Assembly: GCF_020621385.1 (NCBI RefSeq)
Contig: NZ_JAESVA010000005.1
Coordinates: 124,001 to 188,000 of the forward strand
Direction: 5' to 3'
DNA from: Acidisoma cellulosilyticum
Lineage (GTDB): Bacteria > Pseudomonadota > Alphaproteobacteria > Acetobacterales > Acetobacteraceae
Length of the DNA: 64,000 nt
The position numbers and the translations under genes are program-made. The notes below the pieces were generated by a model. That model did no database searches. It saw only the letters and a list, made by a program, of their open reading frames with translations, and was not told where the DNA came from. Position 1 is the stretch's first letter, and the number at the start of each line of letters is the position of its first letter. Of this stretch, positions 52,121 to 61,673 are shown piece by piece.

Positions 52121-52738
52121 ATGTCCATGAGTATTCGTGCCCTAATCAATCCCGCTACCCATGATGCTGAAGGAAACCCTGGTGGAAGCCCGACACCAAT
52201 GGCAACCACTCCGCCTGCTCAGCCGACGCAAAGCGAAGAGAAAACCTTCACATTGGAATACGTGAAGTCTCTACGCGCCGAAGCGAAGGCGAACCGTGAG
52301 GAAGCGGCAACTTTCAAGACCAAGCTTGCCGAAATTGAAACGATGACCGCAGCGCAAAAGGCAGATGCCGAAGCTGCATTAGCTAAGTCCGACAAGCGGT
52401 TTTCTGATTTCCAGAAGGCGCTGAGTGACAAAGCAATCCGATCTGAAGTCAAGCTAGGCGCTAAAGAGCATGGCCTAATTGACGTGGATCTCCTCAAGGT
52501 GCTGGACACCTCAGGATTCAAGGTTGACGAAGACGGTGAAGTGGTTGCGCCAGAAGGATTCTGGGACGCGCTCAAGACTACAAAGCCGCATTTCTTTCAG
52601 GTGACCGGTGCTCAGACGGGCACAACATCAAACACGCGTGGAGCACCTCCTCCCGCAAAGCTATCCGGCAAGAAAGCCAGTGAGCTGTCCGATGAGGAAT
52701 TCACGCGCGAACTAGCCGCACTAACAAGCGGTAGATAA
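52121..52738 (+). CDS. Capsid scaffold-like protein
   Basis: 205 residues between portal and capsid genes. A Pro/Thr-rich start is followed by a charged coiled coil (YVKSLRAEAKANREEAATFKTKLAEIETMTAAQKADAEAALAKSDKRF) and GFWDALKTTKPHFFQ, the layout of phage scaffold proteins (DUF4355-like). Confidence 0.8.
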   Translation: MSMSIRALINPATHDAEGNPGGSPTPMATTPPAQPTQSEEKTFTLEYVKSLRAEAKANREEAATFKTKLAEIETMTAAQKADAEAALAKSDKRFSDFQKALSDKAIRSEVKLGAKEHGLIDVDLLKVLDTSGFKVDEDGEVVAPEGFWDALKTTKPHFFQVTGAQTGTTSNTRGAPPPAKLSGKKASELSDEEFTRELAALTSGR

Positions 52739-52803
52739 CACAATATTATCGGACACTGGGTTCGACCCCCATGCCGACTTCACACACATAAGGAGAACCC
52801 AGC

Positions 52804-54171
52804 ATGGGTATCGAAAACTTCCCCTCTCAGCTTCAGCCAATCATTCAGCAAGGCTTTCTTTCCCGTACTTTCCGGAAGCCACTTACGAGCATTCTAGGAT
52901 ATCGAAAGGTCGCCGAACGCCGGGTCTTCCAGAATCGGGTTGGCCAGACAATCACTGACACAAAGCGCGGTTTGAAGAAGCCGTCGACGACTCCGATTGC
53001 GGCAACCGCAAATACGGGCCTCGACAACGGAATGACCTCTAGTCAGTGGTCGGTTGAGCAGTATACACTTGGCATCGACATGTATGCCGACACTGAAGAC
53101 TTGAATATGGTAACTCAGGGTGTTGGTCTAGCCGCTCAGTTCGTCCAAAACGCAGAAGTGAACGCAACTCAGGCCGCCCAGTCCCTGGACGAGATTGCGC
53201 GCAACACGCTATTTTATGGCTCATCCTCTCCTTTGGTTACCGATACGGGCGGATATCTCGGCGGCAATACGCGCGTTGTCGCAGCCCTCACGGCAGATGG
53301 TCTTTCCCTGGAAGTCGACGACATCCGTGGGTTCAAAAACTCTGTTTCGCAGGTCCTGAACTCCACTGGCGAGGGTACCGTAGTCGCGATTTCCTCGGCT
53401 AATCCGGCCAGCGTTTCCGTAAACGGCGTCGTATACACCTGCATTGGTGCCGTTCCCGATGCAACAAATGTTTCGACCGCTCCCGGTGGAATCTCTGGAA
53501 CCCTTACGTTCTCGGGCACAAATGTTGCCGAGGCCAATGGTGTTTTGGCTGCCCCCGTGGTTATCAGCACTGCTCCGGTTGTGCTTCGCCCAAATGGCCG
53601 GACAACCACGGCAGCCCTGCAGGCTGGCGACACCCTGACGATGTCCATGATTCTGAGAGCGGTTGCGACGCTTCGCAAGAACGCGGTTCCCACGATTGAT
53701 GGAATGTATAACTGCTATATCGAGGATGACCAGCTTTTGGAGCTGTTCAACGATCCTCAGTTCCAGCATCTGTTCCGCGGCGCCTATAACAGCACGGAAT
53801 TCAGACAAGGTCAGGTTTTCGAATTGTTGGGTGTGCGTTACATTCCTACAACCGAAGCCCCTCAGCAGGCCTCTCTGGGCGCGGGTCCAATCCTGCGCGC
53901 GATCATTGTCGGAGGTGGAGCACTCATCGAAGGAGATTTCGAGAACACGGCTTACTCGGACGTTCCTGATGCAAGCCGCTCGCTCATCGAGATGATTGAT
54001 GGCGTTGCGATGGTTACGCGCGCACCGCTTGACCGCCTTGATCAGATCATCTCTCAGTCTTGGTACTGGATCGGTGGATTTGCGCTTCCAACGGATGTTA
54101 CCAGCACTGGTATTATTCCAACGGCCACGAACAGCGCCCTGAAAAGAGCGGTTATATTGGAATCACTATAA
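52804..54171 (+). CDS. Major capsid protein (N4 gp56 family)
   Basis: 455 residues. Begins FLSRTFRKPLTSILGYRKVAERRVFQNRVGQTITDTKRGL and later has QAAQSLDEIARNTLFYGS and YNCYIEDDQLLELFNDPQFQHLF, the pattern of HK97-fold capsid proteins of the N4 gp56 group. An about 80-residue stretch near 195-275 looks like an inserted beta domain. Strong ribosome site AAGGAGAA. Confidence 0.85.
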   Translation: MGIENFPSQLQPIIQQGFLSRTFRKPLTSILGYRKVAERRVFQNRVGQTITDTKRGLKKPSTTPIAATANTGLDNGMTSSQWSVEQYTLGIDMYADTEDLNMVTQGVGLAAQFVQNAEVNATQAAQSLDEIARNTLFYGSSSPLVTDTGGYLGGNTRVVAALTADGLSLEVDDIRGFKNSVSQVLNSTGEGTVVAISSANPASVSVNGVVYTCIGAVPDATNVSTAPGGISGTLTFSGTNVAEANGVLAAPVVISTAPVVLRPNGRTTTAALQAGDTLTMSMILRAVATLRKNAVPTIDGMYNCYIEDDQLLELFNDPQFQHLFRGAYNSTEFRQGQVFELLGVRYIPTTEAPQQASLGAGPILRAIIVGGGALIEGDFENTAYSDVPDASRSLIEMIDGVAMVTRAPLDRLDQIISQSWYWIGGFALPTDVTSTGIIPTATNSALKRAVILESL

Positions 54172-54219
54172 TCGACTAAGAACAAGGGAGGGGAGGGGTT
54201 CTTCCCCTCCCAAGTTCAC

Positions 54220-54420
54220 ATGGCTAGAAAACCAAACAACCCAATTTCTCAAGAAACCGAGATACTACCCACGGTTTCTTCAGCAATTAGGTTCTTGCGT
54301 CCATACGGATTCGCCGACGAGTTTGGCGACCAGTGGCACTGGCATGCCGGGCAGACGGTGAGAAATCCGTATGTGCTTAGCCTGCTATCGGGACGAAATC
54401 CGCCGGTCGAGGCTGTCTAA
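54220..54420 (+). CDS. Small phage protein after capsid
   Basis: 66 residues: IRFLRPYGFADEFGDQWHWHAGQTVRNPYVLSLL. Such short proteins with a YGF and WHW core follow capsid genes in several phages. Function unknown; may be a head decoration or connector factor. Confidence 0.7.
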   Translation: MARKPNNPISQETEILPTVSSAIRFLRPYGFADEFGDQWHWHAGQTVRNPYVLSLLSGRNPPVEAV

Positions 54421-54432
54421 AAGGAGGGCGTG

Positions 54433-54855
54433 ATGTCTGACACACTAAGCAGCTTCGGCGCCGCCCAGTCCACAGACCCTTTAACTGACACCGAGAAATC
54501 GGATATCCGATTTTTTTGCGGCTACGAGATGTATGGAAACTCGGCCGCAGGTTTCCTAGGTTACCGATTCTTCCAAGAGCAAGGCTTCCTGGAATACCGT
54601 TTGACTAATGCCGCCCCATCCGAGTGCGCCTCGATCCGGCAGATGCTCTCTGAAATGCAGACCCTACGAACGGCGATTCTAGGCGCCTCTACGATGATGG
54701 GCACTGACCAAGCCGCCGTGTGGACCCGCAATAGGAACGAGGCCAGGGATAGAACGGCACTCTATGATCAATGGCGCACTCAGCTCTGCAGATATCTCGG
54801 CGTTCCAGCGGGCCCGGGCATTGCCAGTGCCCAGGCCGGTCGGATTATTGTCTAG
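54433..54855 (+). CDS. Head-tail connector-like protein
   Basis: 140 residues with AAAGGAGGGCGTG upstream. DIRFFCGYEMYGNSAAGFLGYRFFQEQGFLEYRL and a helical C-terminus. Position after the capsid protein suggests a connector; no motif is decisive. Confidence 0.65.
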   Translation: MSDTLSSFGAAQSTDPLTDTEKSDIRFFCGYEMYGNSAAGFLGYRFFQEQGFLEYRLTNAAPSECASIRQMLSEMQTLRTAILGASTMMGTDQAAVWTRNRNEARDRTALYDQWRTQLCRYLGVPAGPGIASAQAGRIIV

Positions 54856-55158
54856 CTAAATCGAGCGCAGTTTATAACGCATAGTGGATACCGCCGATGA
54901 GCAAAACTCTTCGACGGCATCCTGAAACTGAATAGCTAGCGCCTTGCTCGGAAACACAAAACGTAGGTATCCCTTCTTATCAAAGAGATCGTTCGTCTGG
55001 TGTTTCTTCAGCGTAAAGCCGAGTCTGCCACCAATGACGGTATCAAGAAGACGTCGGGCTTGGTCGAGAAGTATGTAGATATTTCTATTTGAGCGACGGA
55101 CCTTCACTCGTACAGAGCGCCTTGATCGGTTGTTGCGAAGTCTAGACGGCGTTTTCAT
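54856..55158 (-). CDS. Small basic protein, antisense to the late operon
   Basis: 100 residues, strongly basic N-terminus (SRLRNNRSRRSVRVKVRRSNRN), then LLDQARRLLDTVIGG and LRFVFPSKALAIQFQDAVEEF. Lies exactly between two structural genes on the other strand, abutting the connector gene. Unknown; likely cargo. Confidence 0.6.
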   Translation of the reverse strand: MKTPSRLRNNRSRRSVRVKVRRSNRNIYILLDQARRLLDTVIGGRLGFTLKKHQTNDLFDKKGYLRFVFPSKALAIQFQDAVEEFCSSAVSTMRYKLRSI

Positions 55159-55199
55159 TCTAATCTCCTATTTATTGGATTTCTCTAGGCGGGGTCATC

Positions 55200-55877
55200 A
55201 TGAGTCAATCTCAGGCGGCTCTTATACAGGCCCAAATCTACGCAGGGGCTGCGATCGCAGCGTCGGTGATTGGAAGCCCTTTTACAGTGTTCCGAGCTAC
55301 CTCGGCAACTGAGAAACCTATGGACTCCACGCCAATCTTGGGAGGGCTAAACGTAGTTTCGGCTGTTGACAGAGGGTTTGCCAGGACCCAAACATTCGGC
55401 AAACCTGCATGGCTCCTATACGCAGATGGAACCCAACTTCAGCCAGGTGACATCCTTGTCGAGCAGACTCCATTTGGACCCGGACAACAGGCCCGCACGT
55501 TTTTCATAAACTCGATGAATCCAATGAGCGACATCGTAGGAACCCTCTGCAACACCCAGCTCACTATCAAGCGAGAGCAGGCCAATCCATCCGTCGGCAC
55601 CCAGGGATACGGAGGCGACACCAAAGTCTCAGAATCCACCATAATGGACAACTTCCCTGCATCAGTTCTCCAGGGATCCAAAGGTGAGAAATCTGACCTG
55701 GGATTGCCCGACCAGACCCGTCAGCCTTGGTATAGTGTGCTGATGCCAGCTATCGACGGTGTAGCAATACTCACTGATGATTTGGCATACGATGCCGATG
55801 GAAACCGATACAAAATATCGAGCTGTGAGTTGAGCAATCTCGGTTGGCGGTTATCTATGATGTATTCGCAGCCGTAA
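55200..55877 (+). CDS. Phage structural protein (head-tail region)
   Basis: 225 residues. IQAQIYAGAAIAASVIGSPFTVFRATSA start, then beta-rich segments and LLYADGTQLQPGDILVE. Position suggests a head completion or neck protein. Not assigned further. Confidence 0.65.
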   Translation: MSQSQAALIQAQIYAGAAIAASVIGSPFTVFRATSATEKPMDSTPILGGLNVVSAVDRGFARTQTFGKPAWLLYADGTQLQPGDILVEQTPFGPGQQARTFFINSMNPMSDIVGTLCNTQLTIKREQANPSVGTQGYGGDTKVSESTIMDNFPASVLQGSKGEKSDLGLPDQTRQPWYSVLMPAIDGVAILTDDLAYDADGNRYKISSCELSNLGWRLSMMYSQP

Positions 55878-55893
55878 TCAAGGATTCGCCAAC

Positions 55894-56319
55894 ATGCTCA
55901 GTCGTCGTTCCGCTGCAGGCCTTATCGCAGCAACCCCATTTCTCGCCGGTTGCTCAGCACTCACCTGCGCCCTGACATCTGCGGCATCTACAGCTAACAC
56001 GGTTTCAACCACGGCCACGGCGGCCGCAGCATTGTCGGCGTCCGCCACGACGGCGAGTACGACCACGCTTTGGGGTATAATTAAAGGTGTAGGTCAGGTC
56101 GCCCTCGGTGTTCTGGAAACCGTTGACCCTGGGGTGACCGTGATTGTAGATGGCATCACGGCGGTTGATGCTTTGATGGCTCAGCTACCTGCGCTGGAGA
56201 GTGACGCAACGGCATTTGCTTCGGCGATTTCGAGCATTCATACCAGTGCGCATGCCGTGCTTATTGCCAGTGCGCCAGTTGTGCAGGTGACTCCGAATGG
56301 TCAGACGACTACTGGGTAG
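55894..56319 (+). CDS. Phage lipoprotein
   Basis: 141 residues. The signal peptide ends in the lipobox FLAGC (Cys near 20). The mature part is Ala/Thr/Ser rich with one hydrophobic region (TTLWGIIKGVGQVALGVL). It may modify the host envelope (superinfection exclusion) or act in lysis; no family recognised. Confidence 0.65.
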   Translation: MLSRRSAAGLIAATPFLAGCSALTCALTSAASTANTVSTTATAAAALSASATTASTTTLWGIIKGVGQVALGVLETVDPGVTVIVDGITAVDALMAQLPALESDATAFASAISSIHTSAHAVLIASAPVVQVTPNGQTTTG

Positions 56320-56345
56320 GAAACGTGGCGCTTCGTATGTCAGAA

Positions 56346-56561
56346 CTAACCAAGCTTTGTCTTATTTGAATCGATCCATTCGACAAACTTGTCACGCATA
56401 GCCTGCTTCGCCGTAAGCTCGATTGAGACAATGTGATAACCACCACCAGAGATATCGCGATCTGTTATCTTCCTCTCGAGAGCATATTCGATACGCGCCA
56501 TTACCGTAGCGTCCTGAAGTTCTTCTCTCGGCAATACAAATCTAAGGCCAAACCGTTTCAT
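56346..56561 (-). CDS. Small antisense phage protein
   Basis: 71 residues: MKRFGLRFVLPREELQDATV, ending VEWIDSNKTKLG. Follows the secreted-protein gene by 1 base on the minus strand, so they form a small cargo operon. Confidence 0.6.
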   Translation of the reverse strand: MKRFGLRFVLPREELQDATVMARIEYALERKITDRDISGGGYHIVSIELTAKQAMRDKFVEWIDSNKTKLG

Positions 56562-56562
56562 A

Positions 56563-56949
56563 TCAAGTAGATGGATTCGTCACCGACATAACGGATTCAA
56601 TATATTGCCTAGCTGGGTGCGCTCTGCAGTAGTTTTCAGCAACGTCCATTGCAGTATCAATAGTAACTGAGAATGACTTGTTGACCGAAAAACTCGTCAA
56701 TGTCAAAGCGCCCGCCATATATTGCAAATAACCAATATAAGCCGGGTAGAGGGCCTCCCCACCTTGCCGCGGATGCCCCGACTGTATCCAAGCTGCGCGT
56801 TCGTTTTCAACTGCAAGCAGGTAGTCCGAACACTGAAGTCCGCCGACGCCAAAAATCTGGAATTCGCCCGGTGGGTTTTCTCTTGCCAATGCCGGGCTAG
56901 ACGTCGCCAGGCCCGCGACGAAACCAAACAACAAGGCTTTCCTGAACAT
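56563..56949 (-). CDS. Secreted protein, prophage cargo
   Basis: 128 residues. Signal peptide (LLFGFVAGLATSSPALA), then a helical domain with two Cys (LQCSDYLLAVE and ENYCRAHPARQ) that can form a disulfide. The layout recalls small periplasmic proteins of the Rap1a or HdeA type, but the match is weak. It is likely a lysogenic conversion gene. Confidence 0.65.
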   Translation of the reverse strand: MFRKALLFGFVAGLATSSPALARENPPGEFQIFGVGGLQCSDYLLAVENERAAWIQSGHPRQGGEALYPAYIGYLQYMAGALTLTSFSVNKSFSVTIDTAMDVAENYCRAHPARQYIESVMSVTNPST

Positions 56950-57085
56950 TTAGAGAATCCCGGCAAACTGTATAGAACGGCCAATTAGATAGCCAAAACT
57001 CAGGTTAGTCAACCGATTTTAGGGCATAAATACTGTCCTATTTAACATGAAGATAAATTCTGCGGGTTTTGGCTCGCTCGGCGCC

Positions 57086-57235
57086 CTAGTGAAACAATTT
57101 TTCCACGGTTTCTATAATTCTCAGCGTACCGAACACGAATTCGACCGCGAGGACGAACGACGCGAAACCTGCAAAAGCCTTTGTTTTCCAACCGCCACGT
57201 TCAGTCGCTATTAGCCAATGAAATCCGACGACCAC
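57086..57235 (-). CDS. Possible small two-helix membrane protein
   Basis: From a GTG, about 49 residues: VVVGFHWLIATERGGWKTKA, then FAGFASFVLAVEFVFGTLRI. Two hydrophobic stretches split by a charged loop. No ATG. It would extend the minus-strand cargo cluster. Tentative. Confidence 0.3.
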   Translation of the reverse strand: MVVGFHWLIATERGGWKTKAFAGFASFVLAVEFVFGTLRIIETVEKLFH

Positions 57236-57290
57236 TACATAAAAAACGAGCGCAAAAACCCGATTACAATCGACACGGAGGACTCCTCAA

Positions 57291-58118
57291 ATGGCAGACA
57301 TCTCCGATGTGCAGGATGCCCTGGTTACTCAGATAACCAAGGTTGTCTACCCAAATGGACCCAGCTTGCCAAGCGCACTCCCAGGCAAGCAAGGCGTAAA
57401 AATCTACCCTGGGTGGCCGAATAGCGCGGGTCTGAACAACGACATCGCCGCAGGCATCCTAAACTGCTCAGTTTTCGCCTTGCCGAGCCATTCCAAACTC
57501 ACGACCCGATACCCACGCGACTGGCATCCTGCTGGTCCAGCAGCACCCCTCGCGCTCGCTGTGGCCCAGACCAAGACCCAGACGACCTTCACCGGCACGC
57601 CAGCCGTCAACCAAATCATCGGCATCCGATGCGCCAAAGCCGTCTACAGCTACGCCGTGGCGACCACGGACACTCTGGAGACCATCGCCACGGCCATCGC
57701 CAGCTTGGTGCCTGGCGCCTCGGCGGATGGAGCAACCGTAACGGTCCCCGCAGCCCCAGATTTCCTCGTTCGCTTGGGTCAGATGAGGCTTATCGAGCGG
57801 GAAATACGACGCCAACAGCAAATGGTCGCGGTGACGCTCTGGTGCACAAGCCCAGACACCCGAAATAAGCTTGGAAGCTTAATCGACGGTGCGCTCGCCG
57901 ACGTCGACTGGCTGCCCCTGCCTGACGGCACCTATGGCTGGCTCAAGTACGCAAGCACCGCCAATGACGACGTTCCCACGAAGGATGCGTTGTGGAAGCG
58001 GACGCTGCAGTATTTGATTGAGTATCCGACGATGCAAACACAGGTGGCGCCACCACTACTGTTCGAAATCATCGACAGAACGGCCAACAATTCGACGGTT
58101 TCAGAAACCGTTCTCTAG
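57291..58118 (+). CDS. Phage tail-region protein
   Basis: 275 residues. ADISDVQDALVTQITKVVYP start, an Ala/Thr-rich middle, and a C-terminal part with TLWCTSPDTRNKLGSLIDGALAD. Located between the neck and the sheath, so perhaps a tail completion or tail terminator protein. Not recognised. Confidence 0.65.
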   Translation: MADISDVQDALVTQITKVVYPNGPSLPSALPGKQGVKIYPGWPNSAGLNNDIAAGILNCSVFALPSHSKLTTRYPRDWHPAGPAAPLALAVAQTKTQTTFTGTPAVNQIIGIRCAKAVYSYAVATTDTLETIATAIASLVPGASADGATVTVPAAPDFLVRLGQMRLIEREIRRQQQMVAVTLWCTSPDTRNKLGSLIDGALADVDWLPLPDGTYGWLKYASTANDDVPTKDALWKRTLQYLIEYPTMQTQVAPPLLFEIIDRTANNSTVSETVL

Positions 58119-58131
58119 AGGATTTCTCAAT

Positions 58132-58419
58132 ATGACAACTGCAAACCAAGCTGCAACTGCGGCATCTTCAACCACGCCTACTGCTCTGATGGTTACCTCG
58201 GATTTCGGGACCTATAAACGCGGCCAGCTCATCACAGACGCGGCGGCGATCGCAAAAGTGGTTGCGTCCGGACAAGTCCGACACACTGTAAGGGTTAGCC
58301 GTCCAGCGGTAAAGCCCGTTGTTGTTGCGGCTCCAACTGAAACATCGGCATTGGCAGCTGCAGCATCAGCAATCGCAGCCGCCGAGGCAATCATCAAATC
58401 GGCGCCAGCCAAAGAATAA
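58132..58419 (+). CDS. Small Ala-rich phage protein
   Basis: 95 residues. MVTSDFGTYKRGQLITDAAAIAKVVASGQVRHTVRVSR in the middle and an Ala-rich helical end. Starts 13 bases after the previous gene. Similar short proteins occur next to tail genes; function unknown. Confidence 0.6.
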   Translation: MTTANQAATAASSTTPTALMVTSDFGTYKRGQLITDAAAIAKVVASGQVRHTVRVSRPAVKPVVVAAPTETSALAAAASAIAAAEAIIKSAPAKE

Positions 58420-58442
58420 GCAATCCAAATAGGGAGGCGAGC

Positions 58443-59063
58443 ATGATCATAGACACGATTTCGCCTCTCAGCTCCGGGGCGCTTAATGAATTTAAGTCGG
58501 CCGGTGGGACTGGAGTAATCAAATATTACTGCCCGAACACTGCAATTCCGAGCAAGCGACTGACGCGTTCAGATGCCGAGTTAATCATAGCTGCCGGATT
58601 AACTGTAGGCGCCGTCTATGAAGTGGGCGCAGCATATGCCGATTTCTCATCTGACCTTGGCAGCCAAGCTGGCGAATACGCACTGGAATATGCATCCACA
58701 GTCATTGGACAGCCTCAGGGTTCGGCCATCTATTTTGCGATCGATTACGATGAAACAGGTGCTCATCTACAGAGCAATGTCGCCCCTTATTTCCAGGCAA
58801 TCAAAACGATAATTGGCGGCTATTACAAAATCGGTTGCTACGGAAATGGTTTGGTTCTCCAGACTTTGCTCGATGCTGGCTTGATTGATTATGCGTGGCT
58901 TTCCGAGAGTTCGGCTTTCACCGGCACCAAGGATTTCTTGGCATCTGGTCGCTGGCATCTCCATCAGTCGGTGAGCAAGCCCCTGTTCGGGCTCGTAGTT
59001 GATACGAATACTGTCGGAAACAGCGGCATCTGGGGCGGTTTCTCAGCGCTGAGCCCAATCTAA
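58443..59063 (+). CDS. DUF1906-type endolysin
   Basis: 206 residues. The start (IIDTISPLSSGALNEFKSAGGTGVIKYY) and IYFAIDYDE, YYKIGCYGNGLV and WHLHQSV fit the DUF1906 glycoside-hydrolase-like TIM barrel related to Rv2525c and GH25. Acidic residues after the strands match the expected catalytic site. No signal peptide, so it needs a holin. Likely the lysis enzyme. Confidence 0.85.
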   Translation: MIIDTISPLSSGALNEFKSAGGTGVIKYYCPNTAIPSKRLTRSDAELIIAAGLTVGAVYEVGAAYADFSSDLGSQAGEYALEYASTVIGQPQGSAIYFAIDYDETGAHLQSNVAPYFQAIKTIIGGYYKIGCYGNGLVLQTLLDAGLIDYAWLSESSAFTGTKDFLASGRWHLHQSVSKPLFGLVVDTNTVGNSGIWGGFSALSPI

Positions 59064-59141
59064 ATTTTAGTTACCCATAAACGAAAATAAGCCAACCTCG
59101 CCAGCGCGGGGATTTCGGCATGTACGAAGGAAATCCCCAAA

Positions 59142-60695
59142 ATGGCTTCTCAGCTTTATCAGTCAACCGCGTTAAATCAGGCGGCGTTAGTTGTCCCCGA
59201 CCTCTATGTCGATATCGTGCCCCCGGCTGTTGCGGCTATCAATGCGGCCTCTACGGATACCCTAGGTCTTGTTGGCGCGGCCTCCTGGGGACCGGTTGAG
59301 GTGCCAACAGTCGTCGGTTCTCTATCGGAATACGTCAACAATTTTGGTCCAGTGATTGCTCGTTTATATGATATCGGAACTCATGTTTCGATTGCTCAGC
59401 TCCAAGGAGCCACCAGTTTTGTGATCGTTCGCCACACAGATGGCACTGATACCGCTGCTACTAGCGTTGTTGCTTCGGATGATCTCACGGCGGCTTCGGA
59501 TTTCTATGCTGCGGTTGCAATTGCTATCAATTCCGGAATTCCCAACGTAAGCGGGAAATCTAATCTTGTAAGTTTCGATGTCACATCCGGGACTTTCGCA
59601 ACCCTCTACACCGGAATCTACGGCGATAGCCTGGTTACGACCATTTCCAAGGGTTCGAAAGCTGGCACTTTCAGGGTAACTAACCAGCTCGGAAGCTTGA
59701 GTGAGTCCTTTGATAACATCGCAATCGGAGCCGGAACCGCACCCACATCGACAGCATTTGCTTACACCGGCGGCACCGATGGCTACACAGGAATCACTGG
59801 CGCAAGCCTCATGGGTGAGGATGTTTCACCTCCCACGGGCATGTATGCGCTCCAGACCACTGATGCCAGCGTCGGAATCCTCGTTGATTGCTCGGACTCC
59901 GACACTTGGAGTGAGCAGTCTGCTTTCGGGCTCGAATTCGGAATCTACATGATTCTCTGCAGCCCAAGCGGCGATACCGTAGCCAATGTTTTGACCTCTA
60001 AAGCCACAGCAGGCCTAGACTCTTACGGCGCAAAGCTGATGTTTGGCGACTGGTTGTCTTGGTATGACACCAACAATGGCATTACCAGATTGGTAAGTCC
60101 TCAGGCATTTGCTGGTGGCGAACTAGTTGCGTTGACACCGAACAACAGCTCTCTGAACAAGAGTTTGACTGGAATCGTTGGATCTCAGCGCAGCGCAAGC
60201 GGTCAGGGTTCTTATACGAAAGCGGATCTCACACAGCTAATCAGCGCGGGCATTGACGTGATCGCTAACCCTTCGCCGGGCGGGAAATATTGGTCTTGTC
60301 GGAGTGGACATAACTCGTCCTCCGACAGCACGAGATATGGCGACAATTACGTTCGGATGACCAATTTCATCGCGGAATCCATTGCAGGCTCAATGGGTAT
60401 CTATGTGGGATTGCCGATTAGTGTGACGCTGCTGCAGAATATCACAGCAAGCTTGGTTGACCTTCTCTCCACAATTCAGAGCCTGGGCTACATCGGTTCG
60501 CCGAACAACGGAACTGGTGCGCTTCCTTACAGCGTAATCTGCAACCTGTCGAATAACCCGCAAGCCAGGACGGGCAAGGGCTTTGCGACTGCTGATGTAG
60601 CTGTCCAGCTTCAGGGTATCAACGAGAAATTCGTGGTCAATCTGCAAGACGGCGCGACCGTGACGATTGCGACGACTGGTTCAACGGACTCCTAA
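59142..60695 (+). CDS. Contractile tail sheath protein
   Basis: 517 residues. LGLVGAASWGPVEVPTVVGSLSEYVNNFGP at the start and NYVRMTNFIAESIAGSMGIYVGLPIS near the C-terminus are typical of phage tail sheath proteins. It shows that the phage is a myovirus. Confidence 0.92.
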   Translation: MASQLYQSTALNQAALVVPDLYVDIVPPAVAAINAASTDTLGLVGAASWGPVEVPTVVGSLSEYVNNFGPVIARLYDIGTHVSIAQLQGATSFVIVRHTDGTDTAATSVVASDDLTAASDFYAAVAIAINSGIPNVSGKSNLVSFDVTSGTFATLYTGIYGDSLVTTISKGSKAGTFRVTNQLGSLSESFDNIAIGAGTAPTSTAFAYTGGTDGYTGITGASLMGEDVSPPTGMYALQTTDASVGILVDCSDSDTWSEQSAFGLEFGIYMILCSPSGDTVANVLTSKATAGLDSYGAKLMFGDWLSWYDTNNGITRLVSPQAFAGGELVALTPNNSSLNKSLTGIVGSQRSASGQGSYTKADLTQLISAGIDVIANPSPGGKYWSCRSGHNSSSDSTRYGDNYVRMTNFIAESIAGSMGIYVGLPISVTLLQNITASLVDLLSTIQSLGYIGSPNNGTGALPYSVICNLSNNPQARTGKGFATADVAVQLQGINEKFVVNLQDGATVTIATTGSTDS

Positions 60696-60720
60696 CTTTT
60701 ATTAGATTACACAACAAATA

Positions 60721-60750
60721 GGGCGCCTCGTTGGTGGGGCGCCTTTTTTT
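60721..60750 (+). terminator. Intrinsic terminator between sheath and tube genes
   Basis: GGGCGCC, nine-base loop, GGGCGCC, T7. It may lower transcription of downstream tail genes. Confidence 0.75.
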
Positions 60751-60767
60751 ATTAGGAGGCCTCAACA

Positions 60768-61202
60768 ATGGCATCGTCAACAAAATTTAGCATTGGTAAA
60801 GACATTTCTGCGGTGGTCGTCGGACCTTATGGCACGATTGACCTGGGAAATGTCATCGATTTTCAGTCGAAACCCAAATATAAGGCTACGACATCTGCCG
60901 TTTTGGATGGTCCAGAAATCAGGATTTCCGAGCCAAATGGCCACGATTGCACAATCACGATTGACCGGACAAAGCGAAACATCGATGATTTGGTAGCTCA
61001 AATTGAAGCCGCGTATTGGGCTGGTGGTGGATTCATCACGCTTGGTAGCGCATACAAATATGTGACCGAGCGCGATGGGACACAGAGTGCGTGGTCGTTC
61101 ACCGATTGTGACTTCCAGTTCGACTTGGGTCAGTGGAAATCTGAGCAGACGGTAGCTCTGAAAATCGAGTTTTTCGCCAGATATATGCAAGTGATTTCCT
61201 AA
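60768..61202 (+). CDS. Tail tube protein
   Basis: 144 residues, directly after the sheath. GTIDLGNVIDFQSKPKYKATTSAVLDGPEIRISEPNGHDCTITIDR is the beta-sandwich of contractile tail tubes. Strong ribosome site AGGAGG. Carries one GTCAACAAA motif at its start codon region. Confidence 0.85.
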   Translation: MASSTKFSIGKDISAVVVGPYGTIDLGNVIDFQSKPKYKATTSAVLDGPEIRISEPNGHDCTITIDRTKRNIDDLVAQIEAAYWAGGGFITLGSAYKYVTERDGTQSAWSFTDCDFQFDLGQWKSEQTVALKIEFFARYMQVIS

Positions 61203-61253
61203 TCACTTGCAGTTGCCACAAATTAATAAGCGTAATTTCGGGAGTTAACTAAA

Positions 61254-61673
61254 ATGGCACGTAAGCCACAATCATTTTCATCGGCTCCAGCAAATCCTGG
61301 TCAGCCGCGTACTATGCCAGCCATCGTTCAGCAGCCACAGCTACAGACACCATCACAGTCAATGATTGAAGAACAAACAACGCTTGAAGTCGTCGACCGT
61401 GCGGGTCGTAAAATTGTCTGGCATTCTCTGGACTTTTTGGAAGAATTCAAATTGCTTCGAGTCGTTGGAGACGCTGCGGATGGCTATAAAGGTCTAGCGC
61501 GCTTGGTGTGCGGTGTGCGCCAAATTGGTGAGATGCCCCTGTCGTTTCCGTCATCCGAATCCCAACTCGATGCGCGTGTAAAGCTCGTTGGCACGGCGGG
61601 AGCGAACGCTCTTTATGTAGCAATCACAGCAGAATCCGAGACCGCCGACGAAGATGAAGGCTCTGATGAGTGA
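61254..61673 (+). CDS. Tail assembly chaperone-like protein
   Basis: 139 residues. Gln/Pro-rich start, then VVDRAGRKIVWHSLDFLEEFKLLRVVG and an acidic end (SETADEDEGSDE). Lies between tube and tape measure where tail chaperones are found. Overlaps the next gene. Confidence 0.75.
   Translation: MARKPQSFSSAPANPGQPRTMPAIVQQPQLQTPSQSMIEEQTTLEVVDRAGRKIVWHSLDFLEEFKLLRVVGDAADGYKGLARLVCGVRQIGEMPLSFPSSESQLDARVKLVGTAGANALYVAITAESETADEDEGSDE

Noticed and set aside
57048-57215. 55-codon plus-strand frame MKINSAGFGSLGALVKQFFH
   Set aside because: It has an ATG but no ribosome site and ends in an unstructured Cys-rich tail; the minus-strand frame has better topology, though it is also uncertain.
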